A DNA stretch of 64,000 nucleotides from NCBI RefSeq assembly GCF_008642275.1, contig NZ_CP029189.1:7608001-7672000 (forward strand). The letters run 5' to 3'. Position numbers and translations under genes: made by a program. This DNA comes from Streptomyces venezuelae. Lineage in GTDB: Bacteria; Actinomycetota; Actinomycetes; Streptomycetales; Streptomycetaceae. Positions 18,940 through 27,971 of the stretch are shown one piece after another. The notes beneath the pieces are model-generated. The model was not told the origin of the DNA. It saw only the letters and a program-made list of their open reading frames with translations, and ran no database searches. Numbering within the stretch: the stretch's first letter is position 1; the number at the start of each line of letters is the position of its first letter.

Positions 18940-19419
18940 ATGACTTCCGTCCAGCGCGGATCGGTACCCCGGTCGAATCCTGGAACGTCCGATCCTGCCG
19001 TCGAGGAACCCGCCCCCGCACCGGTGTTCGTCGACCAGTCGGGTCTGCGCGGCCGTCTGCTGCGGGGTTTCGGCTGGCCGGTCTCCGTGCTAGGCACGAT
19101 CCTGGCGGTTGCCATGGGCAGCAGCCTGATCGGTGTGCAGGCGGACGCCCCCGCGATGGGCATCCCCGCACAGCCCTCGCGCTCACCCGTGCCGTCGGGG
19201 TCGCCGCCCCGGTCGTCCCCGCCGACCCCGCCGGCCTCACCTCGGGCGGTCACGCGGTCCGCCGAGCCCGTGACGAAGGCAAGCCCGGGCGCCAGGACCT
19301 CGGCCACCCCATCGAAGAACTCGGCCGCACCGTCCAAGGCAGCCGTCACCCCGCCGAAACCCGTGACCACCGCGTTGCACGGCGCGAAGCCTTCGAGCCG
19401 GCCCGCCAAGCACCCCTGA
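18940..19419 (+). CDS. Small membrane-anchored protein, first gene of the polysaccharide operon
   Basis: A 159-residue protein (163 if the GTG at 18928 is used). Residues about 1-40 are cytoplasmic and acidic. One membrane segment, WPVSVLGTILAVAMGSSLIG, spans about 48-68, and the rest is a low-complexity Ser/Pro/Ala/Thr/Lys tail outside the membrane. No catalytic motif is visible. It ends 30 bases before the deacetylase/glycosyltransferase gene and is probably co-transcribed, so it may be an accessory or anchoring partner, in the position of matA in Streptomyces mat loci. The assignment to MatA is a context guess only. Neither start has a strong ribosome site. Confidence 0.65.
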   Translation: MTSVQRGSVPRSNPGTSDPAVEEPAPAPVFVDQSGLRGRLLRGFGWPVSVLGTILAVAMGSSLIGVQADAPAMGIPAQPSRSPVPSGSPPRSSPPTPPASPRAVTRSAEPVTKASPGARTSATPSKNSAAPSKAAVTPPKPVTTALHGAKPSSRPAKHP

Positions 19420-19449
19420 TCGCCGGCACCACCATCTCCAGGAGCACCC

Positions 19450-21600
19450 TTGTCCCGCCACCAGCGCCGCCGGCAGTCCCTGCTGAGGCCGCGCCGACTG
19501 GCCGCGCCGCCGCTGCGCTTCTTCATGCCGCTGTCCCTGCTGGCCTGCCTGCTCGCCCTGCTCGTCCTGCGCGGCCTCGCCACCAACGAGGCGTTCCACG
19601 ACTCCCGGATCGCCATCTCGGTCGACAAGACGACGGTTCCGGCCGGCCTGCTCAAGGGCGGTCCGGTCATCGACGCGCGCGGCGCCAGGAACGAGCACCC
19701 CGTGAGCTACCACATCCCCGACCGCACCGCGGTTCTGAGTTTCGACGACGGCCCCTCACCGGAGTGGACTCCGAAGATCCTCGAGGTGCTCGCGGCCCGC
19801 AGGATCCGTGCGGACTTCTTCGTGACCGGCGCGATGGCCACGCGCAATCCGGAGCTGATCCGGCAGATCGTCGCGGGCGGCCATGAACTCGGAGTGCACA
19901 CCTTCACCCACCCCGACCTGGTGTACCAGTCCCACGCCCGGATCAGCTGGGAGCTGGCGCAGACGCAGCTGGCCCTGGCCGGCGTCGCGGGCGTCCACTC
20001 CGCTCTGTTCCGTCCGCCGTACTCCTCCGACGCCACCGCGATGGACGACTGGAACTACCCGGTCATCAAGTACGTGGGCGCACGCGGCTACCTCACCGCG
20101 TTCATCGACCGCGACACGGACGACTGGAAGCGCCCCGGCGTGAACGAGATCGTCAAGGCGGCGATGCCGGCCAAGCCCGGTGCGGGCGCGCTGATCCTGC
20201 TGCACGACGCGGGTGGCGACCGTACCCAGACCGTCGCCGCCCTCGTGCAGATCATCGACAGGCTGCAGGCCCAGGGCTACCGCTTCACCACCATCTCCGA
20301 CGCGCTCGGCGCCTCCGGTGCGACCGTGCCCGTGCACGGGTTCCAGCTGTGGGCGGGCAAGGGGTTCGTCTGGGCCACGAGGGCCGCCGTGCTCACCCTG
20401 CCGGTGCTGGTCGGACTGCTGGCCCTCGTCGGCTTCCTCAACTTCGGACGGTTCGCGCTGATGCTCGTCCTCGCTCCGATCCACGCCCGCCGCTCCAAAC
20501 GGAGGGACGCCTGGGGGCCGCCCGTCACCGAGCCGGTCACCGTGCTCGTCCCGGCCTACAACGAACGCGAATGCATAGCCAACACCCTCCACTCCCTGGC
20601 CGTCAGTGACCATCCGATCGAGGTGATCGTCATCGACGACGGATCCACGGACGGCACCGCGGACATCGTCGAGGAGATGAACCTGCCGTTCGTCCGGCTG
20701 ATCCGGCAGGTCAACGGCGGCAAGTCCAGCGCGCTCAACACCGGAATCGCGGCCGCCTCGTACGACATCGTCGTGATGATGGACGGGGACACCGTCTTCG
20801 AGCCGTCCACCGTGCGCGAGCTCGTGCAGCCCTTCGCCGATCGGTCGATCGGCGCGGTCGCGGGCAACGCCAAGGTCGGCAACCGCGACAGCCTGATCGG
20901 TGCCTGGCAGCACATCGAGTACGTCCTCGGCCACAACCTGGACCGCCGGATGTACGACATGCTGGGCGTCATCCCGACGATCCCCGGCGCCGTCGGAGCG
21001 TTCCGCAAGGATGCCCTGCGGCGGGTCGGCGGGATGAGCGACGACACCCTCGCCGAGGACACCGACATCACCATGGCGGTGCTCTGCGACGGCTGGCGGA
21101 TCGTCTACGCCGAGCACGCCCGCGCCTGGACCGAGGCGCCCGCCAGCCTGCAGCAGCTCTGGTCCCAGAGGTACCGCTGGAGCTACGGCAGCATGCAGGC
21201 GATGTGGAAGCACCGCCGTGCCGTGACGTCCCGCGGCCCGGCCGGGCGCTTCGGCCGGGTCGGGCTCCCGCTGGTCGTGCTGTTCGGCGTGATCGCCCCG
21301 CTGCTGGCGCCGCTGGTCGACCTGTTCCTGCTGTACGGAGTGCTGTTCGGGGACGCCCCGATCACCCTCACCAGCTGGGGCGGCTTCATCCTCCTCCAGG
21401 CCGCACTGTCGTGGTACGCCTTCCGGCTCGACCGCGAGAAGCCCTGGCATCTGATCAGCCTGCCGATCCAGCAACTCGTCTACCGGCAGCTGATGTACAT
21501 CGTCCTGCTGCAGTCCGCGATCACGGCGATGACCGGTGGCCGACTGCGCTGGCAGAAGCTCCGGCGCACCGGCGAGGTCGCCGTACCGGTGGAGGCCTGA
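19450..21600 (+). CDS. matB: Bifunctional polysaccharide deacetylase / family 2 glycosyltransferase (MatB-like)
   Basis: A 716-residue membrane fusion protein. After one N-terminal membrane segment (about 24-40), an extracytoplasmic NodB deacetylase domain (about 90-290) has SFDDGP (D99, D100), the metal histidines H150 and H154 in HTFTHPD, FRPPYSSD and LILLHDAG. A second membrane segment (about 310-345) leads to a cytoplasmic GT2 domain with VLVPAYNERE, IDDGSTDGT, the D445-x-D447 metal motif MDGDT, LAEDTD and Q573-RYRW. C-terminal membrane segments form the export channel. The TTG start has AGGAG five bases upstream. The arrangement matches the Streptomyces mat locus, which makes a poly-beta-1,6-GlcNAc-like polymer for hyphal aggregation. 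Chitin-type product cannot be excluded. Confidence 0.88.
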   Translation: MSRHQRRRQSLLRPRRLAAPPLRFFMPLSLLACLLALLVLRGLATNEAFHDSRIAISVDKTTVPAGLLKGGPVIDARGARNEHPVSYHIPDRTAVLSFDDGPSPEWTPKILEVLAARRIRADFFVTGAMATRNPELIRQIVAGGHELGVHTFTHPDLVYQSHARISWELAQTQLALAGVAGVHSALFRPPYSSDATAMDDWNYPVIKYVGARGYLTAFIDRDTDDWKRPGVNEIVKAAMPAKPGAGALILLHDAGGDRTQTVAALVQIIDRLQAQGYRFTTISDALGASGATVPVHGFQLWAGKGFVWATRAAVLTLPVLVGLLALVGFLNFGRFALMLVLAPIHARRSKRRDAWGPPVTEPVTVLVPAYNERECIANTLHSLAVSDHPIEVIVIDDGSTDGTADIVEEMNLPFVRLIRQVNGGKSSALNTGIAAASYDIVVMMDGDTVFEPSTVRELVQPFADRSIGAVAGNAKVGNRDSLIGAWQHIEYVLGHNLDRRMYDMLGVIPTIPGAVGAFRKDALRRVGGMSDDTLAEDTDITMAVLCDGWRIVYAEHARAWTEAPASLQQLWSQRYRWSYGSMQAMWKHRRAVTSRGPAGRFGRVGLPLVVLFGVIAPLLAPLVDLFLLYGVLFGDAPITLTSWGGFILLQAALSWYAFRLDREKPWHLISLPIQQLVYRQLMYIVLLQSAITAMTGGRLRWQKLRRTGEVAVPVEA

Positions 21601-21602
21601 CC

Positions 21603-22880
21603 GTGACCGCATCATTCGACCTCGGTCGCACTCGGGACACCGTGCAGTTGAGAATTCCGGCCGCACTGCGGATCGAGCCGACGCGGGACGAGGAGACCGA
21701 GCCGAGGCCTGCGCCGCCGCAGCAGCAGTCGGCTGGGCTCGGGAGCGGCCGCGACCGCTATCTGGACCTACTGCGCGCGCTGGCGCTGGGTCGCGTGCTG
21801 CTCTACCACAACTTCGGCTGGTTCTGGCTGCCGCTCGTCTTCCCGTCGATGGGCGTGATGTTCGCCCTCGCCGGCGCCCTGATGGCCCGCTCGCTCAGCC
21901 GGCCCGCACTCGGCGTGATCCGCGGCCGGCTGCGCCGCCTGCTGCCCCCGATGTGGCTGTTCGGCGCCGTACTGATCGCCTTCCAGATCCTCGACGGCTG
22001 GGGCCCGCAGTCCGAGGGCCACCCCACCTGGTGGTGGTCCAAGCTGGCTTTCTGGATCCTGCCGCTGAGCACCCCGCCGTACGCGGAGGAGCTGTCCGGC
22101 TTCCAGCACGTGGAAGCGAGCTGGGCCGTGCAGATCACCGTCCCGCTCTGGTACCTCCGGGCCTACCTCTGGTACGTCCTGCTCTCGCCGCTGCTGCTCC
22201 GGGCACTGCGACGCTTTCCGGTGGCGACGCTCTCCGGTCCGCTGACGATGGTCATCGTCATGAACGCGTTCTTCGCCGACCAGGAGTTCGTGTACAGCCG
22301 GGTCTGGGAGACCGCCAACGACTTCGCGACCTTCGGCGCCTGCTGGATCCTCGGCATGGCCCACCAGGAGGGCCTGCTCAAGAAGATCCCGCAGTACGTG
22401 CTGCCGTCCGTCGCACCGCTGATCATGGTCGCCGGCTTCTGGTACCTGCAGACCCGTCCGGTCGATCCGACGGTGGCGACCGACATCGAGGCCTGGCCGA
22501 TCGCCCAGGCCCTGTGGTCCTTCGGCTTCGTCGCCGTCCTGCTCCACGCCAGCCCGTCGTGGGCGCGTTGGCCCAGGCCGCTGGAACGCTGGAACGGCCT
22601 GGTGGGCCTGCTCAACGCGCGAGCCGTCAGCGTGTACCTCTGGCACCAGGTGGCCCTGGTGGTCGCCGTCCCGCTGATCGACCCCCTCTGGAGCGTCCCG
22701 TTCATCTACGACAACCTCCAGTGGCTGCTCGCCAGCCAGTGGTTCACGCTGCTGGTGGCGATCCCGCTGCTCGGGCTGCTGGTGCTGGCCTTCGGCTGGG
22801 TCGAGGACGTGGCCGCCAAACGCCCGCCACGGCTCTTTCCGTACCCCCGCCGCCGAGGTCGCCGCCGAGCCGCCGGCTGA
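21603..22880 (+). CDS. Acyltransferase-3 family membrane protein
   Basis: A 425-residue integral membrane protein with about ten segments. After a 50-residue cytoplasmic head, GRDRYLDLLRALALGRVLLYHNFGW contains the family's arginine and histidine region (written in parts: RYLDLLRALALGRVLLYH, then NFGW), followed by many hydrophobic helices. These proteins O-acylate polysaccharides or lipids. The GTG start lies 2 bases after the stop of the deacetylase/glycosyltransferase, so translation is coupled and the polymer is the likely substrate, comparable to IcaC or OafA in other systems. The C-terminus is strongly basic (YPRRRGRRRAAG). It converges with an amidase gene 12 bases away. Confidence 0.85.
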   Translation: MTASFDLGRTRDTVQLRIPAALRIEPTRDEETEPRPAPPQQQSAGLGSGRDRYLDLLRALALGRVLLYHNFGWFWLPLVFPSMGVMFALAGALMARSLSRPALGVIRGRLRRLLPPMWLFGAVLIAFQILDGWGPQSEGHPTWWWSKLAFWILPLSTPPYAEELSGFQHVEASWAVQITVPLWYLRAYLWYVLLSPLLLRALRRFPVATLSGPLTMVIVMNAFFADQEFVYSRVWETANDFATFGACWILGMAHQEGLLKKIPQYVLPSVAPLIMVAGFWYLQTRPVDPTVATDIEAWPIAQALWSFGFVAVLLHASPSWARWPRPLERWNGLVGLLNARAVSVYLWHQVALVVAVPLIDPLWSVPFIYDNLQWLLASQWFTLLVAIPLLGLLVLAFGWVEDVAAKRPPRLFPYPRRRGRRRAAG

Positions 22881-22892
22881 GCAGGGCCGTGC

Positions 22893-23582
22893 CTACCGGG
22901 AGTACTTGGTGCGGACCGCGCCGAGGATCTCTCCCGCCTGGGCGGAGCGCAGCGGGCCCGGGCAGGAGTGTCCGCCCCAGTCCCGGCCGCCCATGCGGTG
23001 GATGCCCAGCCCCCGGCCCTGCGGTGTGGAGGCGGGTTCGAGGGGCCAGCCGTGCTGGGCCATGCCCCAGGCGTAGATCCGGGCGACGGAGTCCACCTGC
23101 TGCGCGGTGAGCGGCCGGCTCGCGAAGCCCGAGGTCTCCACCGAGAGCCACGACGGGTTGCCGGTGCCCTGCGCCCAGGCCCGGTCGTGCGCGGAGACGT
23201 ACTGTTCGATCTCGCCGGACTGCGAGACCCAGAAGTGCGCCGAGGCCTGGGCCGCGGGGTCGCTGAAGTGGTCGTGGAGCGAGTTCTCGCCCTCCTGTAC
23301 GTGCAGGACCAGACCCCGCATCTCCCTGAGCCCGCCGGGAGTGAAGTTCACGGCCAGGGGCCTCAGGGTGGCGTCCGGCATCCATGCCTGCTTCCCGGGT
23401 TCGGGAGCCGCTTCGGCGGGCGGCTCCGCCGTGCTCTCCTCCTGCGCCTCGGTGTGGACGGGGCCGGGGTCCCCGCCGCGGTCGACGACGACCCCGAAGG
23501 CGGTGGCGATCAGTCCACTGCTGGTGCAGAGCATTGCGGTGCGGCGCGACATGAGGCGTGGCTTCGGTTTGCGGTGGGTCAC
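22893..23582 (-). CDS. Exported peptidoglycan amidase (PGRP/Amidase_2 type)
   Basis: A 229-residue N-acetylmuramoyl-L-alanine amidase-like protein. A basic N-terminus with RR at 13-14 and a hydrophobic stretch (about 15-33) form a signal or anchor. The catalytic domain (about 75-225) has the zinc histidine in GLVLHVQEGENS, SAHFWVSQSGEIEQYV, and GIHRMGGRDWGGHSCPG, which supplies the second histidine and the cysteine. It should trim the stem peptide from muramic acid in the cell wall. The GTG at 23582 is used; an ATG ten codons later is possible. It converges on the polysaccharide operon, which also acts at the cell envelope. Confidence 0.85.
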   Translation of the reverse strand: MTHRKPKPRLMSRRTAMLCTSSGLIATAFGVVVDRGGDPGPVHTEAQEESTAEPPAEAAPEPGKQAWMPDATLRPLAVNFTPGGLREMRGLVLHVQEGENSLHDHFSDPAAQASAHFWVSQSGEIEQYVSAHDRAWAQGTGNPSWLSVETSGFASRPLTAQQVDSVARIYAWGMAQHGWPLEPASTPQGRGLGIHRMGGRDWGGHSCPGPLRSAQAGEILGAVRTKYSR

Positions 23583-23926
23583 GCGAGCGGCGCCCTGGCG
23601 GCGGCTCGTCGGGAACGGAGCATCGGAAGGGTCCCTTGCTGGACTGGCGTTCTCCAGCGGAATGCTTCACGACCATTAGTGTCGGAATGGGACCGGACGA
23701 TGACCGTTTCGTGACGGCCGCACGCGGCGCGGCCCGTTCAGCGGCCCCGGCCGGCTGCCGGGGCCACGTGCGGGGTGCGGTTCGGGGCCGTCCCCCGCCG
23801 AGCGGCAGGGTGCCGCCGACTGGTACGCCCCCCTGCCCGGATCCACCGTAGGCGGGCCGACGGCCGGACGGCCGCCGAATCCCCTTCCGGATGAAGGTGC
23901 CCCTGCGCTTGACCCCTGTGCACGAC
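23583..23926. other. Non-coding gap between amidase and orphan kinase
   Basis: 344 bases in which I see no gene. The part near 23680-23690 is AT-richer and may hold the amidase promoter. No response-regulator gene or remnant is recognisable downstream of the kinase that ends at 23927. Confidence 0.5.
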
Positions 23927-25078
23927 CTAGGCGAGCGGGATGCGGGCCCCTACCTGCCAGTCGCCCTCGGCCGTGGCTCCGGCGCGGAAGGTGCCGCCGG
24001 CCAGGAGAACACGCTCGCGCAGGCCCTTCAGCCCGTGGCCCGGACCGGCCGTCCCGTCGCTGGTTATCCACACGGCGGCCTCGTGGGGACGGACGCGCAC
24101 CCGGACGCTGACGTGGCGGCAGTGACGGGCGTGGTTGCGGATGTCGGTGAGGGATTCCTCCGTCACCCGGTGCAGGGTGGCGGCCACCTCGGCCGGAACG
24201 GTGTCCGTCGGGCCTTCCTCGGTCAGGTGTGCCGGCACACCGTTCAGGGCGAACCCCCGCACCAGAGCCCTCAGGTCGTCCATGCCGGCGGGCGCGGCCG
24301 CAGGTGCGTCGTCCTCCCCGGTCCGGAGTCCGGCCGCCGTCTGCCGGATGGACGCGAGCGCCTCCGCTCCGGTCTCCTCGATGCGCTGCAGTGCCGACAG
24401 GACCATGTCGGGCCGCCTGGCGGCGACCGCACGGGCACCCTGTGCCTGCACCACGATGCCGGTCATGTGGTGGGCGAGGTGGTCGTGCAGCTCCCTGGCC
24501 CGCTCGATCCGCTGTTCCAGCCGGATGCGGTGTGCACGCTGCCGCCGGTCCGCCTCCACCATCCGCGCCGTCACGGTCGCCCCCGCCACCAGGACGGTGA
24601 CCAGTGTGAGACCGAACGCGGCGGTGAGACCTCCCTCCTGCGGGCCGAGGGACAGGGGGCGCACGACGACGGCCGCGGCCAGCAGCAGGGCGACCGGAGC
24701 GGCGGAGGCTGCCGGGCCGCGCCGGGTGACGAGGGCCAGCACCACGAGCAGGGCGGCCGGCTCGAACGCCCCGTAGCCGGACGAGGCGCCGACATGGGCA
24801 TGGCTCAGGTACACGGCCGCGGAACAGGCCAGCGACGCGGCGGCGGCACCCCCGGCACAGGCGTACGACCAGGCCTCGTCGAGCAGGGGCAGGGCGACGA
24901 GGACGGCGCCCACGACGACGGCCGACAGCGTGAGGCGGACCTGCGACGCGGGTCCGGCGAACATTCCGGTCCGTACGTCGGCCCAGGCCGCCGCCGCGAG
25001 CACACAGGCTGCGAGGGGCCGCAGCAGGACCGCCGCCCTGCCGGGAACGGCAAGGAAGTGGAGGAAAGGAGACCACAT
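23927..25078 (-). CDS. DesK-type (HisKA_3) sensor histidine kinase, orphan
   Basis: A 383-residue kinase with an N-terminal membrane domain of about six helices (15-165) and a short coiled coil. The H-box is RELHDHLAHHMTGIV (near 195). The ATPase region has ESLTDIRNHARH, DGTAGPGHGLKGLRERV and a C-terminal GARIPLA. Members of this family normally pair with an adjacent LuxR-type response regulator, but none is present on either side. In the N-box the usual asparagine (EALTN) reads aspartate (ESLTD), and the G1 box reads TSDGTAG, so ATP-Mg binding may be weakened. It could act as an orphan partner or be on its way to loss. The ATG at 25078 is the longest plausible start. Confidence 0.85.
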   Translation of the reverse strand: MWSPFLHFLAVPGRAAVLLRPLAACVLAAAAWADVRTGMFAGPASQVRLTLSAVVVGAVLVALPLLDEAWSYACAGGAAAASLACSAAVYLSHAHVGASSGYGAFEPAALLVVLALVTRRGPAASAAPVALLLAAAVVVRPLSLGPQEGGLTAAFGLTLVTVLVAGATVTARMVEADRRQRAHRIRLEQRIERARELHDHLAHHMTGIVVQAQGARAVAARRPDMVLSALQRIEETGAEALASIRQTAAGLRTGEDDAPAAAPAGMDDLRALVRGFALNGVPAHLTEEGPTDTVPAEVAATLHRVTEESLTDIRNHARHCRHVSVRVRVRPHEAAVWITSDGTAGPGHGLKGLRERVLLAGGTFRAGATAEGDWQVGARIPLA

Positions 25079-25285
25079 AGCGCGCAGAGTAGATCATCCG
25101 CCCGCCCGGTCCCCGGTGCCCGGGGGACGTTGGCCGGGGAGTGACGTAGCTTGCCACGGTCGCGAACCGAGACTTTGCCGGGGGAAGCGCCGTACCCATC
25201 CTCGCCACCTGCCTGCCGAGCGCTGACAGCAGGCCTTCACTGACGGCGACGCGTGGCTGAGGCCGCCGGTCCGTGCGGGCGAGCC

Positions 25286-25669
25286 TCAGGAAGACGGCGA
25301 GGCGTGGTCGGACTCGCCGCGCAGGACGCAGAATTCATTGCCTTCAGGATCGGCGAGGACCGCCCAGCCCGTACCGTCGGGCTGCCGGCGGTCGGTGACC
25401 AGGGTGGCGCCGAGACCCAGCAGCCGTTCGACCTCCTCCTCGCGCGAGGCCGTCGGACGCAGGCACAGGTGGATCCGGTTCTTGACCGTTTTCGGTTCCG
25501 GCACCTGGTTGAAGTACAGCAGAGGACCTTCCGCGAGCATCACCGCGGTCTCCCGGTCGCCTCGTCCGGCGCCGGGGTGCAGCGGACTGCCGGTCGCTTC
25601 ACTCCAGAACCGGGCCAGCTCGTACGCGTCCGAGCAGTCGATCGCCACGTTCTGCACCACCGAAACCAT
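25286..25669 (-). CDS. VOC/glyoxalase-like protein
   Basis: A 127-residue protein of the vicinal-oxygen-chelate fold: an opening MVSVVQNVAIDCSDAYELARFW, here split as VVQNVAIDCSD and AYELARFW, then NRIHLCLRP, LGATLV and the C-terminal VLADPEGNEFCVLRG. This is the actinobacterial glyoxalase-like subclass often of unknown substrate. The ATG at 25669 is chosen because the fold begins there; 28 more codons upstream are open but show no domain. It lies 46 bases after the Ser/Thr kinase gene on the same strand and may be co-transcribed with it. Confidence 0.82.
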   Translation of the reverse strand: MVSVVQNVAIDCSDAYELARFWSEATGSPLHPGAGRGDRETAVMLAEGPLLYFNQVPEPKTVKNRIHLCLRPTASREEEVERLLGLGATLVTDRRQPDGTGWAVLADPEGNEFCVLRGESDHASPSS

Positions 25670-25715
25670 GCGGCACAGCCTGCCCGAGCACCGCTCCGCC
25701 CGCCACCGAATAGCC

Positions 25716-27596
25716 TCAGCTCTGTTTCGTCCAGCGCTGCGAGGCCTGTCCACCGCACGTGTTGGTCACCAGGCCGCTGCTCATGCCCAGGTCGAGACAG
25801 CCCCCGCTGAAGTCGTTGCGGAGGCTGCCGTTCGACCCCGTACGCCACAGCCGGGCGGTGCCCTGGGAGCAGTCGCCGACGAAGACCGCCTGGCCGAGCA
25901 TGTTGGCGTACAGGCAGCCGCCGCCCTGCTGGTTGACGAGCTTGAAGCTGCCGTCCGGTCTGCTCTGCACGGTCCACCGGGCACTCGCGTCCGCGCAGTC
26001 GCCGTGGTCCGAGGCTCCGAACACCTGCGTGATGCACCGGCCGTCGTTGCCGTTGCGGAAGCGGTAGGTGCCGGATGCGGGAGGGGCCGGGGGCGCCGGG
26101 GTCGTGGGCGCCGTGGAGGTCCCGCCGCCGGAGGCGCGGCTACTGCCGGAGCCGCCCGCGGCGGCGGGGTCGCCGGAGTTCCCGGCGCTGCCCGGGCCGG
26201 GCTGGGCACCGCCGCCGGGGAGGGCACCGGTGCCGGTGCCACTGCCGGGACCGGTTCCGCCCGCGCCCCCGGCGGCCGCGCCCTGTCCCGGGTCCTGGGC
26301 GGGTGGCTGCACGGGTGAGGCCGTACCGGACGGACTGCCGTCGGGCGGGGCCGCCGTACCCGGTGGCACGACCGGTGTGGTGGGGCTGGCCGGCGCCGAG
26401 GGCGGGGCGGACGGGGAGTTCGCCGCGCCGGCCCTGGGCGCGGAGGCGTACGGCAGGTGCTGGAGGGCCAGCGTCGTCCCGCCCGCGACCACGACGACGG
26501 GCACGACGGCGAGGAGGACCCGGGTGCGGCGGCGGCGCGCGACCGGCTCCGGACGGGCCGTGACCGGGGGAGCGGGCGCCGCCGGGACCGGTGCCTTCTC
26601 CGGATCCGGACCCGCCTCCGGCTTCACCTCGGGCTCGGCCCGCTCACCGGTGAGCGGGAGCGTCGGGACGTCGGCCTCCTGTACGTTCGCGGCGAACGCG
26701 GCTCGCTCGGTCAGTCGCTCGGTGACGGCCTCCGGCCACAGCGGTGCTGCGAACGGGCCGTGCCCATCCGCGCGTTCGAGGAGTTCGGCGGCGGTGGGAC
26801 GCCCCTCGGGGTCCTTGTCGAGGCAGGCCGCGACCAGCTCGGCGAGCTCCGGCTCCAGCTCCCGCAACGGCGCCAGGTCGGGCTCCTCGTGGACGATGCG
26901 GTACAGCACCCCGTGCCCCGACTCGTCGCCGAACGGCGGCTGACCGCACGCCGCGTACGCGAGTACGGAGCCCAGCGCGAACACGTCCGTGGCCCCGCTC
27001 AACCGCCGTCGGCCCGAGGCCTGTTCGGGTGCCATGTAGGCCGGTGTGCCCACGACCATGCCGGTCCGGGTCAGCTGGCTCTGCTCGGCGGCCCGGGCAA
27101 CGCCGAAGTCGATCAGGGTGAGACCGTCGAGGGTCAGCATGACGTTGGACGGTTTGAGGTCCCGGTGCACCATGTCCAGCGCGTGCACCGCCGCCAGCCC
27201 CGCCGCGGCCTCCCGCAGCAGCAGCCACAGCGCCCGCGCGGGCAGCGGGCCGCCGTGCAGGGCGACGGCCTCCCGCAGGGTGAGCCCGGGGATGTAGGCG
27301 GTGGCGAACCACGGGGGAGAGGCGGTGCGGTCGCTGTCGAGCAGCGGAGCGGTGGCGTCCGAGGGCAGCCGGGCGAGGTTGTCCAGCTCGTGCCCGAAGC
27401 GGCGCAGGAAGTCCTGGTCCTCTCCGACGACGGAGGACAGGAGCTGCTTGACGGCGACGTACCGGCCCTCACGGATGCCGAGATAGACGCGCCCCATGCC
27501 GCCGGCCCCGAGCCGGCCCGCCAGCGGGATCGATCCGATGCGGCGCGGATCCCCCGCCTCCAGCGGTTCGGCCCCGCTCCCCGTCAGCTCTGACAC
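25716..27596 (-). CDS. Membrane Ser/Thr protein kinase with extracellular ricin-like domain
   Basis: A 626-residue one-pass receptor kinase. The cytoplasmic kinase domain (about 22-280) is intact: GAGGMGRVYLG, K50, HRDLKPSN with D146, DFG at 163-165, and MAPEQASG. A Pro-rich juxtamembrane stretch leads to a membrane helix RVLLAVVPVVVVAGGTTLAL (about 362-382). Outside is a long Gly/Pro/Ala/Ser linker and a C-terminal beta-trefoil-like domain (about 510-626) with YRFRNGNDGRCI, GGCLYANM, GGCLDLG and a final QRWTKQS, spaced cysteines typical of ricin-type lectin folds. It probably senses a carbohydrate or wall fragment. It is divergent from the CHAT gene across 375 bases. Confidence 0.9.
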   Translation of the reverse strand: MSELTGSGAEPLEAGDPRRIGSIPLAGRLGAGGMGRVYLGIREGRYVAVKQLLSSVVGEDQDFLRRFGHELDNLARLPSDATAPLLDSDRTASPPWFATAYIPGLTLREAVALHGGPLPARALWLLLREAAAGLAAVHALDMVHRDLKPSNVMLTLDGLTLIDFGVARAAEQSQLTRTGMVVGTPAYMAPEQASGRRRLSGATDVFALGSVLAYAACGQPPFGDESGHGVLYRIVHEEPDLAPLRELEPELAELVAACLDKDPEGRPTAAELLERADGHGPFAAPLWPEAVTERLTERAAFAANVQEADVPTLPLTGERAEPEVKPEAGPDPEKAPVPAAPAPPVTARPEPVARRRRTRVLLAVVPVVVVAGGTTLALQHLPYASAPRAGAANSPSAPPSAPASPTTPVVPPGTAAPPDGSPSGTASPVQPPAQDPGQGAAAGGAGGTGPGSGTGTGALPGGGAQPGPGSAGNSGDPAAAGGSGSSRASGGGTSTAPTTPAPPAPPASGTYRFRNGNDGRCITQVFGASDHGDCADASARWTVQSRPDGSFKLVNQQGGGCLYANMLGQAVFVGDCSQGTARLWRTGSNGSLRNDFSGGCLDLGMSSGLVTNTCGGQASQRWTKQS

Positions 27597-27971
27597 GTCA
27601 GCCCCGCTCGAATTGGAGAAGTTTCCAGGAATCTAACCCCGAAGATCCTGGAACGGCAACGCGGGTCGCCGAAAGGCGAGTTGATCGCGGCCCGCCGCGA
27701 GTGGCGCGGAATCCGCAAGGCTCCGACCCGCAGGCGACGGGGTCCTGCACACGGCCCGTCAGCTGCCGGCCGCGCGGGTCGAAGCGGAACCGGACCCCTG
27801 TCCGCCCGACCCCGCGGCGGATCAGCAGAACTGGCCCGGGCGGCCGACCTGCTGGCCCGGTCCGGGCCGCACGCCCCGCTGGCCGCCCCCGTCGACAGTG
27901 GGATAATCCAGTGGGGGAGACAGATGTGACGCACTCGGATCGAGAAGCTCGGGCGACTCGAAGGGAGGAGC
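27597..27971. promoter_or_regulatory. Divergent region between receptor kinase and CHAT gene
   Basis: 375 bases with no credible gene. GATAAT at 27902-27907 is a possible -10 for the rightward CHAT gene, about 65 bases before its start, but its -35 partner (CTGGCC at 27879-27884) is poor. AGGGAGGAG at 27962-27970 is a strong ribosome-binding site for the CHAT gene. No repeat stands out. Confidence 0.4.

Noticed and set aside
23676..23926. Possible response regulator downstream of the DesK-like kinase
   Set aside because: None of the frames contains receiver or LuxR-type motifs.
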